64,000 bases of DNA, from NCBI GenBank assembly GCA_002439095.1, contig DJOT01000015.1, forward strand, positions 62,001-126,000, written 5' to 3'. The notes below the pieces were generated by a model. It saw only the letters and a list, made by a program, of their open reading frames with translations, did no database searches and was not told where the DNA came from. A program made the position numbers and the translations under genes. Source of the DNA: Bacteroidales bacterium UBA6431 (GTDB taxonomy: Bacteria; Bacteroidota; Bacteroidia; Bacteroidales; UBA932). Shown here in pieces: positions 35,414 through 44,999 of this stretch. Position 1 is the first letter of the stretch. Each line of letters starts with the position of its first letter.

Positions 35414-35421
35414 TATATTTG
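35414..35421 (+). promoter_or_regulatory. -7 box of the kdgF-like gene
   Basis: TATATTTG matches TAnnTTTG, 23 bases before the ATG. TTTC about 24 bases upstream may stand in for the -33 element. The two divergent boxes are only about 13 bases apart, so shared control is likely. Confidence 0.55.
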
Positions 35422-35444
35422 AGAAATTTTATCATACCGTTTTT

Positions 35445-35903
35445 ATGAAAAAAATAGTCAAGATTCTCGCGATTGCGACCGCCGTGCTCGCTACCGCGTC
35501 CTGCTGCGGAGGCAACGCAGAGAAAAACACGGCATCCACAGATAACAACAACACAATCATGAACCAGAGCAGTAATTTCATCTTCGCTGCAGACACCCCT
35601 TGGGAGGATGCAGGCGGCGGAGTCGAGCGCCAGATCCTCGGCTACAACGACAACATCATGATGGTCAAGGTCAAGTTCGACAAGGGAGAAGTCGGGGCGA
35701 TGCACAGCCATCCTCACTCACAGGTGACCTATGTCGCCTCAGGCAAATTCGAGTTCACCATCGGCGGTGTGACCAAGATCGTCGAGGCCGGTGACGCACT
35801 CTACAAACAGCCGAACATCGAGCACGGCTGCGTATGCCTTGAGCCGGGCATCCTCATCGACTGCTTCAACCCTATGAGGGAGAACTTCCTCACCAAGAAA
35901 TAG
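35445..35903 (+). CDS. kdgF: KdgF-like cupin carried on a lipoprotein signal
   Basis: KdgF linearises the unsaturated uronates released by pectin lyases and GH105 to 5-keto-4-deoxyuronate. Residues about 40-150 match the whole small KdgF cupin: GVERQILGYNDN, the metal site HSHPHSQVTYVASGKFEF (His87, His89, Gln93), IEHGCVC (His127) and the ending FNPMRENFL. KdgF is normally a cytoplasmic protein of about 110 residues. Here a 38-residue lipoprotein leader (MKKIVKILAIA, lipobox ATASC with Cys20) precedes it, putting the enzyme in the periplasm or on a membrane. An internal ATG at 35559 sits exactly where the usual protein would start. Confidence 0.88.
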   Translation: MKKIVKILAIATAVLATASCCGGNAEKNTASTDNNNTIMNQSSNFIFAADTPWEDAGGGVERQILGYNDNIMMVKVKFDKGEVGAMHSHPHSQVTYVASGKFEFTIGGVTKIVEAGDALYKQPNIEHGCVCLEPGILIDCFNPMRENFLTKK

Positions 35904-35922
35904 TTCAACCCGCAATATCCAC

Positions 35923-35955
35923 AAAAGCCCGATCCGAACCACGGACCGGGCTTTT
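35923..35955. terminator. Bidirectional terminator after the kdgF-like gene
   Basis: AAAAGCCCGATCCG (35923-35936) pairs with CGGACCGGGCTTTT (35942-35955) around a 5-base loop with one mismatch. It is flanked by A-run and T-run, so it can end kdgF (+) and the beta-helix gene (-). Confidence 0.88.
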
Positions 35956-35975
35956 ATCATATTACAAGATAGAAG

Positions 35976-38468
35976 CTATTCCCACTCGGCGCGCACCGAG
36001 TGCACAAGGATACGGCTCTCCGTGCCCACGGTACTAGTATGCTGAAGACCGAAACCTCCGAAACTGTTCGGCTCGACTTTGGCGCTGAGTTCAGCCCCAT
36101 GATGCACTGCCGGATCGGATGCAAGTTCCGCCACACGGCCAGGGCCGCTGACAGAAGCGCGAAGCTCATCCCTGTGCATGGAAACCGAGAGCACACATCC
36201 TGTGAGGAAGCAGTCCACCGTGACAGGATCACACACGGGCTCCACATGACCGTTGTCATATTTGACAAGGAGCACATCCACAGCATTGGCATACTTGGTG
36301 GTACGGATGACACGGAGCGCATAACCAGTCAGGCTGCGGGTGTCGAACTTCACGAAAAGATCAAGATACTGCTGTCTTGCGCTTCCGAAGCCCTGACCAC
36401 CGTCCTTGGCCGGGTCAACCTGCCAGGTCACCGACATGGCACCGTACTTCCCCTTGAGCGGAGTATAGCGCAGGCGTGCGCCCTGCTGAAGCTGCTGGAT
36501 GCCGTAGCCCTTGGCCCCGTTGATGCCGGTGCCGTAGAGCCAGCAAGGCTGCGAGAGGTCCGGATCGTGCTTGTAGTACATCCTCGTATCCTCCGGGATG
36601 AAAGCATCCACGGTCCAATATCCCGGCTTCACCTCCAGCTGGTTGTCGCAAGGAAAATCGCTGAAATCGGTGAAATATGCCTTCGTAGCAGGCAGGCCTG
36701 AAGCCTTGATGCGCGACTTGCTCACGATGCGCACCTCCTCCCCCGGCTCGCAGCGCAGGTGCTTCGGAGCCACACCGACCATCAGATAATGCCCGGCATC
36801 CTCACGGGTAAGCTTGTAACTCAGATGAGGCACTCCCATCCTGGAGACGCACACAGGCACAGCCCCGCCTCCCTTACGGTCATCGCAACGATACCATGTG
36901 ACCAGAGACTCATCCGCACGTCCTTGAAGATCAAGCTTATACTCAACCTTTGCCTCTGCGCCGGAAACCCTCAATACAGGCTTCTCGACAAACGCCGGAG
37001 CCGGCACGAAATCAGGAGCCACAGTCAACTTGGCGGCAACCTCAAGGCCCTCGGCCGTATAGGCTATCACATCGAATTCTTGAGTCTTGTCCTCACTGTT
37101 GACCGGAGTCACTTCGCACTTCTCTCCTTCGAAGCAGGAAAGCTTGACAAAACGCTCATAGCCCGGCTGTACCTTCCAGTAAACTTTCTGATTATGAAGC
37201 GGATAACCGAGATGCCTCATCGGCGTGGCCGTAAGAGTCACAGAACCCTTGCCGGTCTGGAGAGAAGCCTCACGCACATCCATGTCAAGACAGGTCGGGA
37301 TGTTGGCATAATCCCTCCCGTCACGCTTCGACAGAGCCTCGACCCTAGCCTTTATGCCTTGTGGATCCCAGTCGTCGTCTCCGCGGAGAAGGTTGTAGGT
37401 ATTGTAAAGCACCGTCCCGTCATCCTCCACAAGACGGTAGGCAAAAAGCTGGGCCTTCTGGTCGAGAATGACGGTATTGTACGGCTTGGCGGCACCGACG
37501 AAAGCAGGAGCTCCGTCAAGAGAAATGTTATACTGATAGCAGCGGAGCCACTCCTCCGGACGGAATGTCCATGCAAGCTGGACCGGACGGCCGGCGTGAT
37601 AGCGGACATCGACGAGACTGTGCCTGCCGACATTCTTGCTCACTGCCTGCACGGCCTCACCGTGGCGGACACTGAAGTCGCAGTCCATGAATACGGTGCC
37701 GCAGCGGTCCACACTGCCGAACGGCTGCCTCCCCCAGAAGTCGAGATCGCATCCCAGATGCACGCCGCAGTGGTTGAGGGAATCATCGGTGCTCTCGAAG
37801 TGGCAGTCCACAAAAAGGATGCGTTTGGAGCCGGTAAGAGGGGTCAGGTTGAGACGGGACACAAAACGGACGTTCTCCACATACACCCTGTCCCCATGGC
37901 AGAAAGCAAGCTGGGCCTGGGTGATGGCCGGATTGCGCTTGGCTCTGTTGAATTCTGGGTTACGGGGATATTCAAGATCTATGTTGCAATAGTTGCCCAT
38001 GGTTAAATCCTTGACAACCAGATCGTCCCCATAGAAGTCAAACATCGTGAAATTGCCTCGGGCACCCTGGGTCTGCCCTCTCGCGGAGCCGAGCACCACA
38101 TCACGGGCATCAGTGGCCATGCCCAGAAGCTGAAGAGCCTCGCAACGGATGGTAAGCCCTATCGGGGCGCCCTGCCCCTCCTCCGGGACGCGATCCCGAG
38201 GATCATCCGGATCGTCAACCCAATACACCCAAGGCGCGATATACACCTTCATCGGGTCAGAAGCAGTGCCGTCGCTGACCTTGGCCATGGCTTCGTTGAA
38301 CGTGCGGAACACGTAAGGCGACTGCGCCGCCTGCTCTGCGCTGAGGCTGCCGTCCACATAGAACGCATGCGGCCCGAGCTTGATTTCCTCGCCTTTATAG
38401 CTGATGGTCTGAGCTGAAAGCCCAAGACAAAGAGACAGGAGCGAGGCCAATATTGCTATCCTTTTCAT
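35976..38468 (-). CDS. Secreted beta-helix protein of unknown activity in a pectin operon
   Basis: An 830-residue exported protein (signal cleaved near GLSAQ). Residues about 20-330 look like a right-handed beta-helix of the pectin-lyase/CE8 fold: AFYVDGS, FRTFNEAM, LTIRCEALQLLG, VVKDLTMGNYCNID, VYVENVRFVSRLN and RILFVDCHFESTDDSLN. I do not see the CE8 QDT or GRPW motifs, so it is not an ordinary methylesterase. Middle domains (about 400-590) are Ig-like and the last 230 residues resemble a concanavalin-type sandwich. Its ATG overlaps the DUF5060 stop (ATGA). Function in rhamnogalacturonan processing is inferred from context only. Confidence 0.72.
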   Translation of the reverse strand: MKRIAILASLLSLCLGLSAQTISYKGEEIKLGPHAFYVDGSLSAEQAAQSPYVFRTFNEAMAKVSDGTASDPMKVYIAPWVYWVDDPDDPRDRVPEEGQGAPIGLTIRCEALQLLGMATDARDVVLGSARGQTQGARGNFTMFDFYGDDLVVKDLTMGNYCNIDLEYPRNPEFNRAKRNPAITQAQLAFCHGDRVYVENVRFVSRLNLTPLTGSKRILFVDCHFESTDDSLNHCGVHLGCDLDFWGRQPFGSVDRCGTVFMDCDFSVRHGEAVQAVSKNVGRHSLVDVRYHAGRPVQLAWTFRPEEWLRCYQYNISLDGAPAFVGAAKPYNTVILDQKAQLFAYRLVEDDGTVLYNTYNLLRGDDDWDPQGIKARVEALSKRDGRDYANIPTCLDMDVREASLQTGKGSVTLTATPMRHLGYPLHNQKVYWKVQPGYERFVKLSCFEGEKCEVTPVNSEDKTQEFDVIAYTAEGLEVAAKLTVAPDFVPAPAFVEKPVLRVSGAEAKVEYKLDLQGRADESLVTWYRCDDRKGGGAVPVCVSRMGVPHLSYKLTREDAGHYLMVGVAPKHLRCEPGEEVRIVSKSRIKASGLPATKAYFTDFSDFPCDNQLEVKPGYWTVDAFIPEDTRMYYKHDPDLSQPCWLYGTGINGAKGYGIQQLQQGARLRYTPLKGKYGAMSVTWQVDPAKDGGQGFGSARQQYLDLFVKFDTRSLTGYALRVIRTTKYANAVDVLLVKYDNGHVEPVCDPVTVDCFLTGCVLSVSMHRDELRASVSGPGRVAELASDPAVHHGAELSAKVEPNSFGGFGLQHTSTVGTESRILVHSVRAEWE

Positions 38469-40045
38469 AAAGCTGTTATTCTCAATAATAAATAAGGGGT
38501 TTTAGGGAGACGTATCTTCTGGCGCGACCTGTCATAGAGCCTGTAATCCTCGACTTCCCCGGTCTCGAACACCCCCGGCACGGCAGAGATCGTCATGCCC
38601 CAGGTGTCGATCACCTCCACACGGAACTTCGTGCCGGACTGCAACTTGGCATAGCCCGCACACTTGGCCGGAAGATTGAAATCCCACACACCGGGCATCT
38701 TCTCCCCGAAATACACATAATAGTTGCCCTCTCCGTCCGTCGCAGTCTGATGGTCGCGGCTGGTGTCGGCAAGCTCGAGAGGCCGCTTGAGACCAGAAAG
38801 AATATCAAGGGTGAAACCGATGCGTTTCCACGACTCTCCTCTCCAAAGTCCGCCCTTGGCCCAGAAGATATCATCGAAGTCCCCCTCCTCGTACTGGTAG
38901 CACTCCCCGTGGGTCACATAAGTCCCGGCGATGAGCCCCTGCCAGATGCGGTGGAGCATCTCCTCTCCGCTCAGACGTCCCCAGCGGGAAGGCAGATTGC
39001 CCTCGTAGCACACTTCATCAAACACCACAGGCATCGGATAGATGTTGCGAACCGTGGCGGCCCTGCCGAAGTCCTCCACCGGAGCCTCGTCCTGGATGCT
39101 GGCGTGCGTCAGGCCGCCCTCCCATACCGGGTAATACTTGGCCGTACTGCCATGGATCGAGCACAGATGACCGTAAGGGTCGTTGTCCCCCACACGGGCG
39201 ATAAGCCCTCTCCAGTCCTCAAGACTCTTGGCCTTGCAGTAGTCATATTCGTTGGCCAGAGACCACCACACATTGCGGAACGATGCCACACGTGCCTGAA
39301 AATAATCCAGATACGCCAGATTGGCCTCCTGCGGCATGCTGTCAAAGCCCCAGACACCCTTGTCGTAAGGATGGAAAAGGATCAGGTCCGCCTGGATGCC
39401 GAGTGTGTCCATCCTGTCCAGCAGGGACTCTATGTGCCTGAAATACTCCGGAACGGGACGAGAAAAATCGAAGCCGCCCCCCTTCTTCTCAAACGGCAGC
39501 AGATCCGGAATCTCACGGCAGAGCGGGTAGTTTTTCGGGAAAACGCACATGCGCACCTTGTTGAAACGCGCCGCCTCAAGCGAGGCGAGAGTCTCCTCCT
39601 GACGGGCCGTACTCTGGTGCATCCAGCTGTAGGCCGTGGTGCCGAGAGGATGGAAGACCAGCCCGTCAGCATAGCTGAACCCGTGGACGTTGCCCTCCAT
39701 CACCCCGACAGGGCCATGGTTGCCCTCCGAAGCCGGGATGCAGGTAAACGAACCCTTCCTACCCCTCAACGCCGCCACATTGCTCCTGGTGACAAATGTC
39801 CACTCCCCCTCGCTCTGAGGCATGAAACGGACACGGAAGACCCCGTCACCGTCATAGAAACCTCTTACCTCAGTCTTCTCGGTGCCGTTGGAGAACACGG
39901 CCGAGAACTTCACATCGAAAGGGTTGCCCTTGACGGAAGCCTCACAACTGTACTCGAAACGTCCCCATTTTTCCACCTGGGCGGCAAATGAAGAAGGCAG
40001 CGCCGCAAAAAGCGACGCCACCATCATGACAAAGAATCTTCTCAT
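38465..40045 (-). CDS. DUF5060/DUF4038-like putative glycoside hydrolase
   Basis: Exported 526-residue protein: signal peptide (to about SSFAA), a DUF5060 Ig-like N-terminal domain (about 25-105), a TIM-barrel catalytic domain of the DUF4038 type (about 125-430) and a C-terminal beta domain. Candidate catalytic residues are Glu266 in WWSLANEYDY, the position of the acid/base in clan GH-A, and Glu344 or Glu348 in VVFDEVCYEG. Related DUF4038 proteins include GH140 apiosidases, so a role on pectin side chains is possible, but the substrate is unknown. ATG 40045 lies one base after the GH43 stop; an upstream GTG at 40060 overlaps GH43. Confidence 0.8.
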   Translation of the reverse strand: MRRFFVMMVASLFAALPSSFAAQVEKWGRFEYSCEASVKGNPFDVKFSAVFSNGTEKTEVRGFYDGDGVFRVRFMPQSEGEWTFVTRSNVAALRGRKGSFTCIPASEGNHGPVGVMEGNVHGFSYADGLVFHPLGTTAYSWMHQSTARQEETLASLEAARFNKVRMCVFPKNYPLCREIPDLLPFEKKGGGFDFSRPVPEYFRHIESLLDRMDTLGIQADLILFHPYDKGVWGFDSMPQEANLAYLDYFQARVASFRNVWWSLANEYDYCKAKSLEDWRGLIARVGDNDPYGHLCSIHGSTAKYYPVWEGGLTHASIQDEAPVEDFGRAATVRNIYPMPVVFDEVCYEGNLPSRWGRLSGEEMLHRIWQGLIAGTYVTHGECYQYEEGDFDDIFWAKGGLWRGESWKRIGFTLDILSGLKRPLELADTSRDHQTATDGEGNYYVYFGEKMPGVWDFNLPAKCAGYAKLQSGTKFRVEVIDTWGMTISAVPGVFETGEVEDYRLYDRSRQKIRLPKTPYLLLRITAL

Positions 40046-40046
40046 G

Positions 40047-41540
40047 CTAATCAAGGACACGATACTTGAAATTGCTGAACTTCACTTCACCATCGCCGGC
40101 GGCCATCAGACCCGGAAGCATGCTTTGGAAATCATGGAAAGTGTTGTGGTTGAAACCGGAGATTTCCATGCCCCACTCTTCCTTTACCCATTCCTTGCCG
40201 TCAAGGCTGTAATAGCCTGTGATGACCTGATTGTCATTGCGTATGCGCAGCCAGATATGCTCAACGTCAGGGAGTTTGCTGCGCACACCGCCCTTGTCGC
40301 GGCGGAAGCGGAGAGTTCCCCTGTCATTGATGCCCTGTCCCACATAGAAACGGTTGTCGTAATATATCACGAGACCGGCCACAGAACCCGGAGTCCTCTC
40401 GATCTCAGCCTCGAACTCATAGGCATGGTCACCCGCCACGAACATGAGCGGAGCGGAGTCCGCAGGGCAGGTGCCGGTAGACTTGAGAGTGAGGACACCG
40501 TCCTTGATGGAAGCGCGTGATGGATCGAAATCCTTGTAGTATTTCCAGTCGAGTCCCACGCGGAACTCTCCCAGATGTGCCTTGCGGTCCGTCGGGTGAA
40601 GAGGAAGCGGCGCCGCGATAGGGGCGGCAACATCAGAGACCGCGCTCCTCGGCCAGCCTTCACTGTCAAACTGCACCGGCTCAAGCAGAGTCTGGCGTCC
40701 GAGACCGGTGAAGCCATTCTCGTAGGCGTGATAGATGCAGTACCAGCGTCCGTCAGGAGTGTCTATGAGCGAACCGTGTCCCCTTGACCACCAGCGGTCG
40801 GTGGCGTTCCATGTGTGGATCAGCGGGTTGTACGGGGAGTTCTCCCAAGGGCCGTCAAGGCTCTTGCTGCGGGCCACCGTCACCATGTGGCTTGTAGGAG
40901 GGCCTGCAGTGCCGCCCTCAGCACTCAGGTAATACCACCAGTCACCTACCTTCTTGAGTTTCGGTCCCTCAAGGCAGAGCCCCTCGGTCACCCAGTCGGA
41001 CGGGAAGATCCAGCCGTCATATACGTGCTCATCAGTACCTTCCACGGTGTCAAGTCCGTCAGCCGTCAGCTTCTTGCGCATGCCTCCGCTCAAGAAGAGC
41101 CACTTGGTGCCGTCTTCAGCCACGGCGATGCACGGGTCGATGCCGCCCACATGCAGATCCTTCGGCTCGCTCCACGGCCCGTAAGGGCTATCCGCTGTGA
41201 CCACCCAGTTGCCGCGGCCGTGCACAGTGAAATATATCCTGTATTGGCCGTCAACCTTTGCGAAGTCAGGAGCCCAGACGCTGCCGAGATAGGTGCTCAA
41301 AGCATAACTTATCGGCTCCCAGTTGACAAGGTCGGTAGAGTGCCAGACGATGAGGCCCGGGTTGTAGTCAAACGAAGAATGGGTGAGATAGTAGTCCTCT
41401 CCATCCCTGAGAATGGACGGGTCCGGATAATCTCCCCCGAGGACAGGGTTGGTGTAGGTGCCGTACTGCGGCGTCTCGGTTTTGCCGCCGCATGCCGAGA
41501 CAAGGAGCACGCAGGCGAGGATTTTGGCAAAAAGTTTCAT
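40047..41540 (-). CDS. GH43 family lipoprotein
   Basis: Five-bladed-propeller glycosidase, probably arabinanase, arabinofuranosidase or galactosidase type. Lipoprotein signal with lipobox LVSAC. The base aspartate is in GGDYPDPSILRDG, the modulating aspartate in VGGIDPCIAV and the acid in LCLEGPKLKK. A concanavalin-like domain (about 320-497) follows. ATG 41540 gives a compact signal; an ATG at 41561, 7 bases after the GH106 stop, is an alternative adding seven residues. In a locus with GH106 and CE12, arabinan or galactan side chains of rhamnogalacturonan I are likely targets. Confidence 0.9.
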   Translation of the reverse strand: MKLFAKILACVLLVSACGGKTETPQYGTYTNPVLGGDYPDPSILRDGEDYYLTHSSFDYNPGLIVWHSTDLVNWEPISYALSTYLGSVWAPDFAKVDGQYRIYFTVHGRGNWVVTADSPYGPWSEPKDLHVGGIDPCIAVAEDGTKWLFLSGGMRKKLTADGLDTVEGTDEHVYDGWIFPSDWVTEGLCLEGPKLKKVGDWWYYLSAEGGTAGPPTSHMVTVARSKSLDGPWENSPYNPLIHTWNATDRWWSRGHGSLIDTPDGRWYCIYHAYENGFTGLGRQTLLEPVQFDSEGWPRSAVSDVAAPIAAPLPLHPTDRKAHLGEFRVGLDWKYYKDFDPSRASIKDGVLTLKSTGTCPADSAPLMFVAGDHAYEFEAEIERTPGSVAGLVIYYDNRFYVGQGINDRGTLRFRRDKGGVRSKLPDVEHIWLRIRNDNQVITGYYSLDGKEWVKEEWGMEISGFNHNTFHDFQSMLPGLMAAGDGEVKFSNFKYRVLD

Positions 41541-41568
41541 ATTTGTCTGTGTTTTAGCCATAAAGTTA

Positions 41569-44500
41569 CTAATTAACTACGATTTTCTCTGCGCCCTCGC
41601 TGTAAATCGTCACAGGCTGCGAGATTCCCGACGGATAGAGAAGGGTGTATTCGTGGATGATCTGCTGAGGAGGGATGTGCTTCTGCTGCAGCGGAGAGGT
41701 TGTCCAGAGCTTCTGGCTCGAAGGCACTCCGGCCTTGTCCCCCACGAGACGGTTTCTCCAAGGGTTCGTCACCACTATCACGAGCTCGTTGCTGCCGCTG
41801 CGGACGTAATCTGTTATGTCCGCTTTGAGATAAGGATCCCAGATGGTCTCGAGCGTATGGCCGTTGACGGTCAGCCGGGCCGTTGAGCCGAAAGCCGGGA
41901 TGCTTATGAGCACTCTGCGCCCCGGTTTGATAAAGCCTTCCGGAAGAACAGCCTGAGTACGGTATGTGATCACACCGGAGTAATGCTTCACCATCGGGTC
42001 AAGGGCTCCGGTGAGGTTGCGGAATCCGCCGATGTTGACAGTGCCGAGCATCGGTTCGTCCTCGAATGTCATAGTCCCCACGGTGCCGTCCAGCACCAGC
42101 TTGGCCGGGGCCTCAATGTCCACACGGCTTGACAGAACATCGGAATACCCGAGCACGTATGAACCTGCCTCCAGGCTGCGCAGGTGGATTTCCCCGTCCA
42201 CCCCGCGATATGCCTCCGGCAGGGCGCGGCTGAAATCACCGGTCTCGCTCGGAAAGAGGATCTCCCCGTCGATGGAGGTGAGCTTGCGCACATGGGACTG
42301 GCGGTCTCCGCCCTGACGGAACACCACGAACACCCCCTGACGCGGACCGAGGGTCATCGGGACAGTGGTGAGCCCGCCGCTGTTGAGATATATCATCTGC
42401 TCGCGCACATCTCCGGTCATCGGGTCCCAGATCTCAGGACGGCCGTTCTTGAGATCGAAAGTCGCCTCGAAATTCACTGTCCGCGAGTTCTCCTTGTTGA
42501 CAATGTAGTAATAGTCAAGCTCTCCGAGGGTTTTGTGGATGTAGAGCACATCATCGATGTCCACTCCCCTAAGACTGAGATCTGGGACAAATGACTTCTT
42601 GAGAGCCTTTAGGTCTGTAATGACTTTGCCCGAGCCCCAGAGGCGGTCCGCAATCTGCCGGAGTTCCGCCGTCTGCGTCTCGTAATCCTTGAGAGACAGA
42701 GTGGATGAAGGCTTCTGCCCATAGACCAGAGCACCGCCATCCACAAGCTGCTCGATGCGGCGGATGGTCTCGATGTCCATCTTGTCCCCTCTGAGCATCA
42801 GATACTTGAACGGATGTTCGCCGTCAAGATAAAGTTTCCCGTCACGCACGCTGATGCGGTCCAGGAGAACTTCCTGATTGATGTACTGGTACTTGGTGTT
42901 CGGCGGCAGGAGGCGGTTGAGTTCACCCTCCTTGAGTTCGGTATTCGGCAGGTTGTCTCCCATGTATACAAGGGCATCGCTGCGGCGGTCACCTGCCTGA
43001 AGCATGTACTGGATACGGGCCTCCGTGGCGAAGAAGCCATCGGAGTAGTTGAACCAGAGATTGTTGCGGTTGAATGTCTGCCCGTAGATACCAAGGGTCA
43101 CACCCGGCCTGCGGTCTGTAGGCTGGTGCACGTAGCTGTGGAGTATCATCCTGTTGACACCGAGGCTGTAGGCCATGTCCCCGTAGAGCTTGAGGTCGAT
43201 CGGGGAGTCGCTGTAGAGCGCCATTCCGGTGAAGGCCTCGCTTCCCACTATAGGTTTGCCGTAGATGAGCGGCACATGATATGGAATGGCGTGACCTGTG
43301 TAATTGCCAGGCTTGTAGGTGATAGGCCACTCGCGGTACTCGCTGGCCTGCGCCCAGAACTCCGTCATCGGCACGTCGCAGTACTTGTACGATTTCAGCA
43401 CGTCCACAGGAGGCATAGCAGCCCCGCCATAGATACCCTCAGAATAAAGCTTCATGCCGGCCCTGTGGCAGAGGTCAGCCAAGTGCTTGAAATAGTTGTC
43501 CAGCACCAGTTCGCCGCGGGTCTTGTCGAAATCATGGATAAATGCATCCGAGAGGGCCTTGCTGCCGATCTGCTCACCGCAGAGGACCGGGATGTATTTG
43601 TCAAGTGAATAGCCCCGGCGCTTGAGGAACTCTTCCGGAAGGGCAGCCGTCCAGTTCTGCTGGCCGCACTCCCAGCTGTCCACGAGGAAGTAGGTGAACG
43701 TCTTGCCGGCGTAAGGACCGGCCGCTTCTATGAGTTTGTCGGGATAGGCGGCGAAATGCACGTTAAGGGCTGTGGTGTCCATCTTGTCGCACTCAAGGCC
43801 CACACCCTGAGGGGAGGCCGGGTGATTGAACTTGCCGTTGGAGGTGTAGCCGAAGCGGATCACGGTCCAGTTGCCACGTGGGGCATTCCAGCGCAGGGTG
43901 CCGTCCGGGCTCATCCTGTCCGTAAGGTCAAGCACATCGTCAGCGGAGGCAATGGCCGTGCCGGGAGTGCTGTCCCATACTCCCCTCTCGCCGTTCTTGA
44001 GAAGGCAGAGTTCGCTCAGCGTGGTCGGAGACAATTTTTCATTGACAGTGAGTCTCCAGTGCTTCGAAGCGGTCTTCGGAAAGGACAGTTTCTGGAGAGA
44101 ATTGGCAGCCTTCGGGAAGACAGTCGCGACCTCCTTATAATCAGTGCCATTCTCGGAAACCTCGATCAGCACCGGAATCGGAAACTTCGCAGCGGAGACC
44201 ATGATGTAGATCTGGAGAACCTCGGCCGTAAACGGCTTTGCGAAATCAAGTTTCACGGTCTTGTCATCGCTGAGAGTCAGAGCCGTAGTCGGGTTGCCGT
44301 CGATCAGGATGTCGGCAGGGAACTCATCGAAAAGATCGAGATGACGGGTCTCGTCGTGATATTTATGGCTCTTGATGAGCGTTTCGAGCGGATAGCCGCC
44401 GTTGGCGGTAATCACCGGAGCGGCCTGCACAAAAGAGTTCGGGGCTGCATCACGGTAGGCCACCACCTTGACGTCGCGGTAGAACCTTTCCTTTGAGTAA

Positions 44501-44982
44501 GGCAGGGCGAGGCTGATGCTCTGCTCGCGCCCGCTGCCTTTGACGAAAGTCTTGCGCCAGGTATACTGCTTCATGGAGAGTTCCGGCGTGATCCACGGCC
44601 CCCCGCTCTCGCTCCAGCCGTCGCAGTTGGCGGCTCCGATTTCTATCCCGAGACGGTCGGCCTCCTCCACTGCGTGGCGGAACATGGCATACCATTCGGG
44701 GCTGTTGAACTTCACGTTCTGGCAACCCTCCACCCCGATGAGGCGGTAGATGTTGAGCACCGTGGCGTTGGTGATGCCCTGGGCCTTCATGGCCTCAAGG
44801 TCCTTGGTGATTCCTTCCTTGGTGATGTCCCCGTCCATCCAATGCCACCAGGTGGCGGTATGGTTCTCGCTCGAAGGGGCGTTGAAGCCGGTCGGAGACA
44901 GAGTCGGCTGCGCCGTGACGCCCACGCCGGAGACAAGAAGGGCGGAAAATGCTGTGGCAATTGTTTTTGCGGTCAATTTCAT
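41569..44982 (-). CDS. GH106 alpha-L-rhamnosidase
   Basis: Predicted inverting rhamnosidase acting on rhamnogalacturonan oligosaccharides. The 1137-residue protein has a signal peptide (to about GVTAQ) and family blocks TATWWHWMDGDITKEGITKDLEAMK, IGAANCDGWSESGGPWI, FLVDSWECGQQNWT, YSEGIYGGAAMPPVDVL and IVGSEAFTGMA, which line the GH106 active site. Jelly-roll domains lie between and after the barrel, ending with a GH2-like sugar-binding domain. ATG 44982 is chosen as the start of the signal; earlier codons overlap the upstream terminator hairpin. First enzyme after susD1 and separated from it by that hairpin. Confidence 0.92.
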   Translation of the reverse strand: MKLTAKTIATAFSALLVSGVGVTAQPTLSPTGFNAPSSENHTATWWHWMDGDITKEGITKDLEAMKAQGITNATVLNIYRLIGVEGCQNVKFNSPEWYAMFRHAVEEADRLGIEIGAANCDGWSESGGPWITPELSMKQYTWRKTFVKGSGREQSISLALPYSKERFYRDVKVVAYRDAAPNSFVQAAPVITANGGYPLETLIKSHKYHDETRHLDLFDEFPADILIDGNPTTALTLSDDKTVKLDFAKPFTAEVLQIYIMVSAAKFPIPVLIEVSENGTDYKEVATVFPKAANSLQKLSFPKTASKHWRLTVNEKLSPTTLSELCLLKNGERGVWDSTPGTAIASADDVLDLTDRMSPDGTLRWNAPRGNWTVIRFGYTSNGKFNHPASPQGVGLECDKMDTTALNVHFAAYPDKLIEAAGPYAGKTFTYFLVDSWECGQQNWTAALPEEFLKRRGYSLDKYIPVLCGEQIGSKALSDAFIHDFDKTRGELVLDNYFKHLADLCHRAGMKLYSEGIYGGAAMPPVDVLKSYKYCDVPMTEFWAQASEYREWPITYKPGNYTGHAIPYHVPLIYGKPIVGSEAFTGMALYSDSPIDLKLYGDMAYSLGVNRMILHSYVHQPTDRRPGVTLGIYGQTFNRNNLWFNYSDGFFATEARIQYMLQAGDRRSDALVYMGDNLPNTELKEGELNRLLPPNTKYQYINQEVLLDRISVRDGKLYLDGEHPFKYLMLRGDKMDIETIRRIEQLVDGGALVYGQKPSSTLSLKDYETQTAELRQIADRLWGSGKVITDLKALKKSFVPDLSLRGVDIDDVLYIHKTLGELDYYYIVNKENSRTVNFEATFDLKNGRPEIWDPMTGDVREQMIYLNSGGLTTVPMTLGPRQGVFVVFRQGGDRQSHVRKLTSIDGEILFPSETGDFSRALPEAYRGVDGEIHLRSLEAGSYVLGYSDVLSSRVDIEAPAKLVLDGTVGTMTFEDEPMLGTVNIGGFRNLTGALDPMVKHYSGVITYRTQAVLPEGFIKPGRRVLISIPAFGSTARLTVNGHTLETIWDPYLKADITDYVRSGSNELVIVVTNPWRNRLVGDKAGVPSSQKLWTTSPLQQKHIPPQQIIHEYTLLYPSGISQPVTIYSEGAEKIVVN

Positions 44983-44999
44983 TGTCGCTGCTTTTTTTA

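Noticed and set aside
35373..35717. N-terminal extension of the PL10 gene reaching into the kdgF-like gene
   Set aside because: A clear signal peptide begins at ATG 35372; the extension is antisense to kdgF and crosses both divergent promoters.
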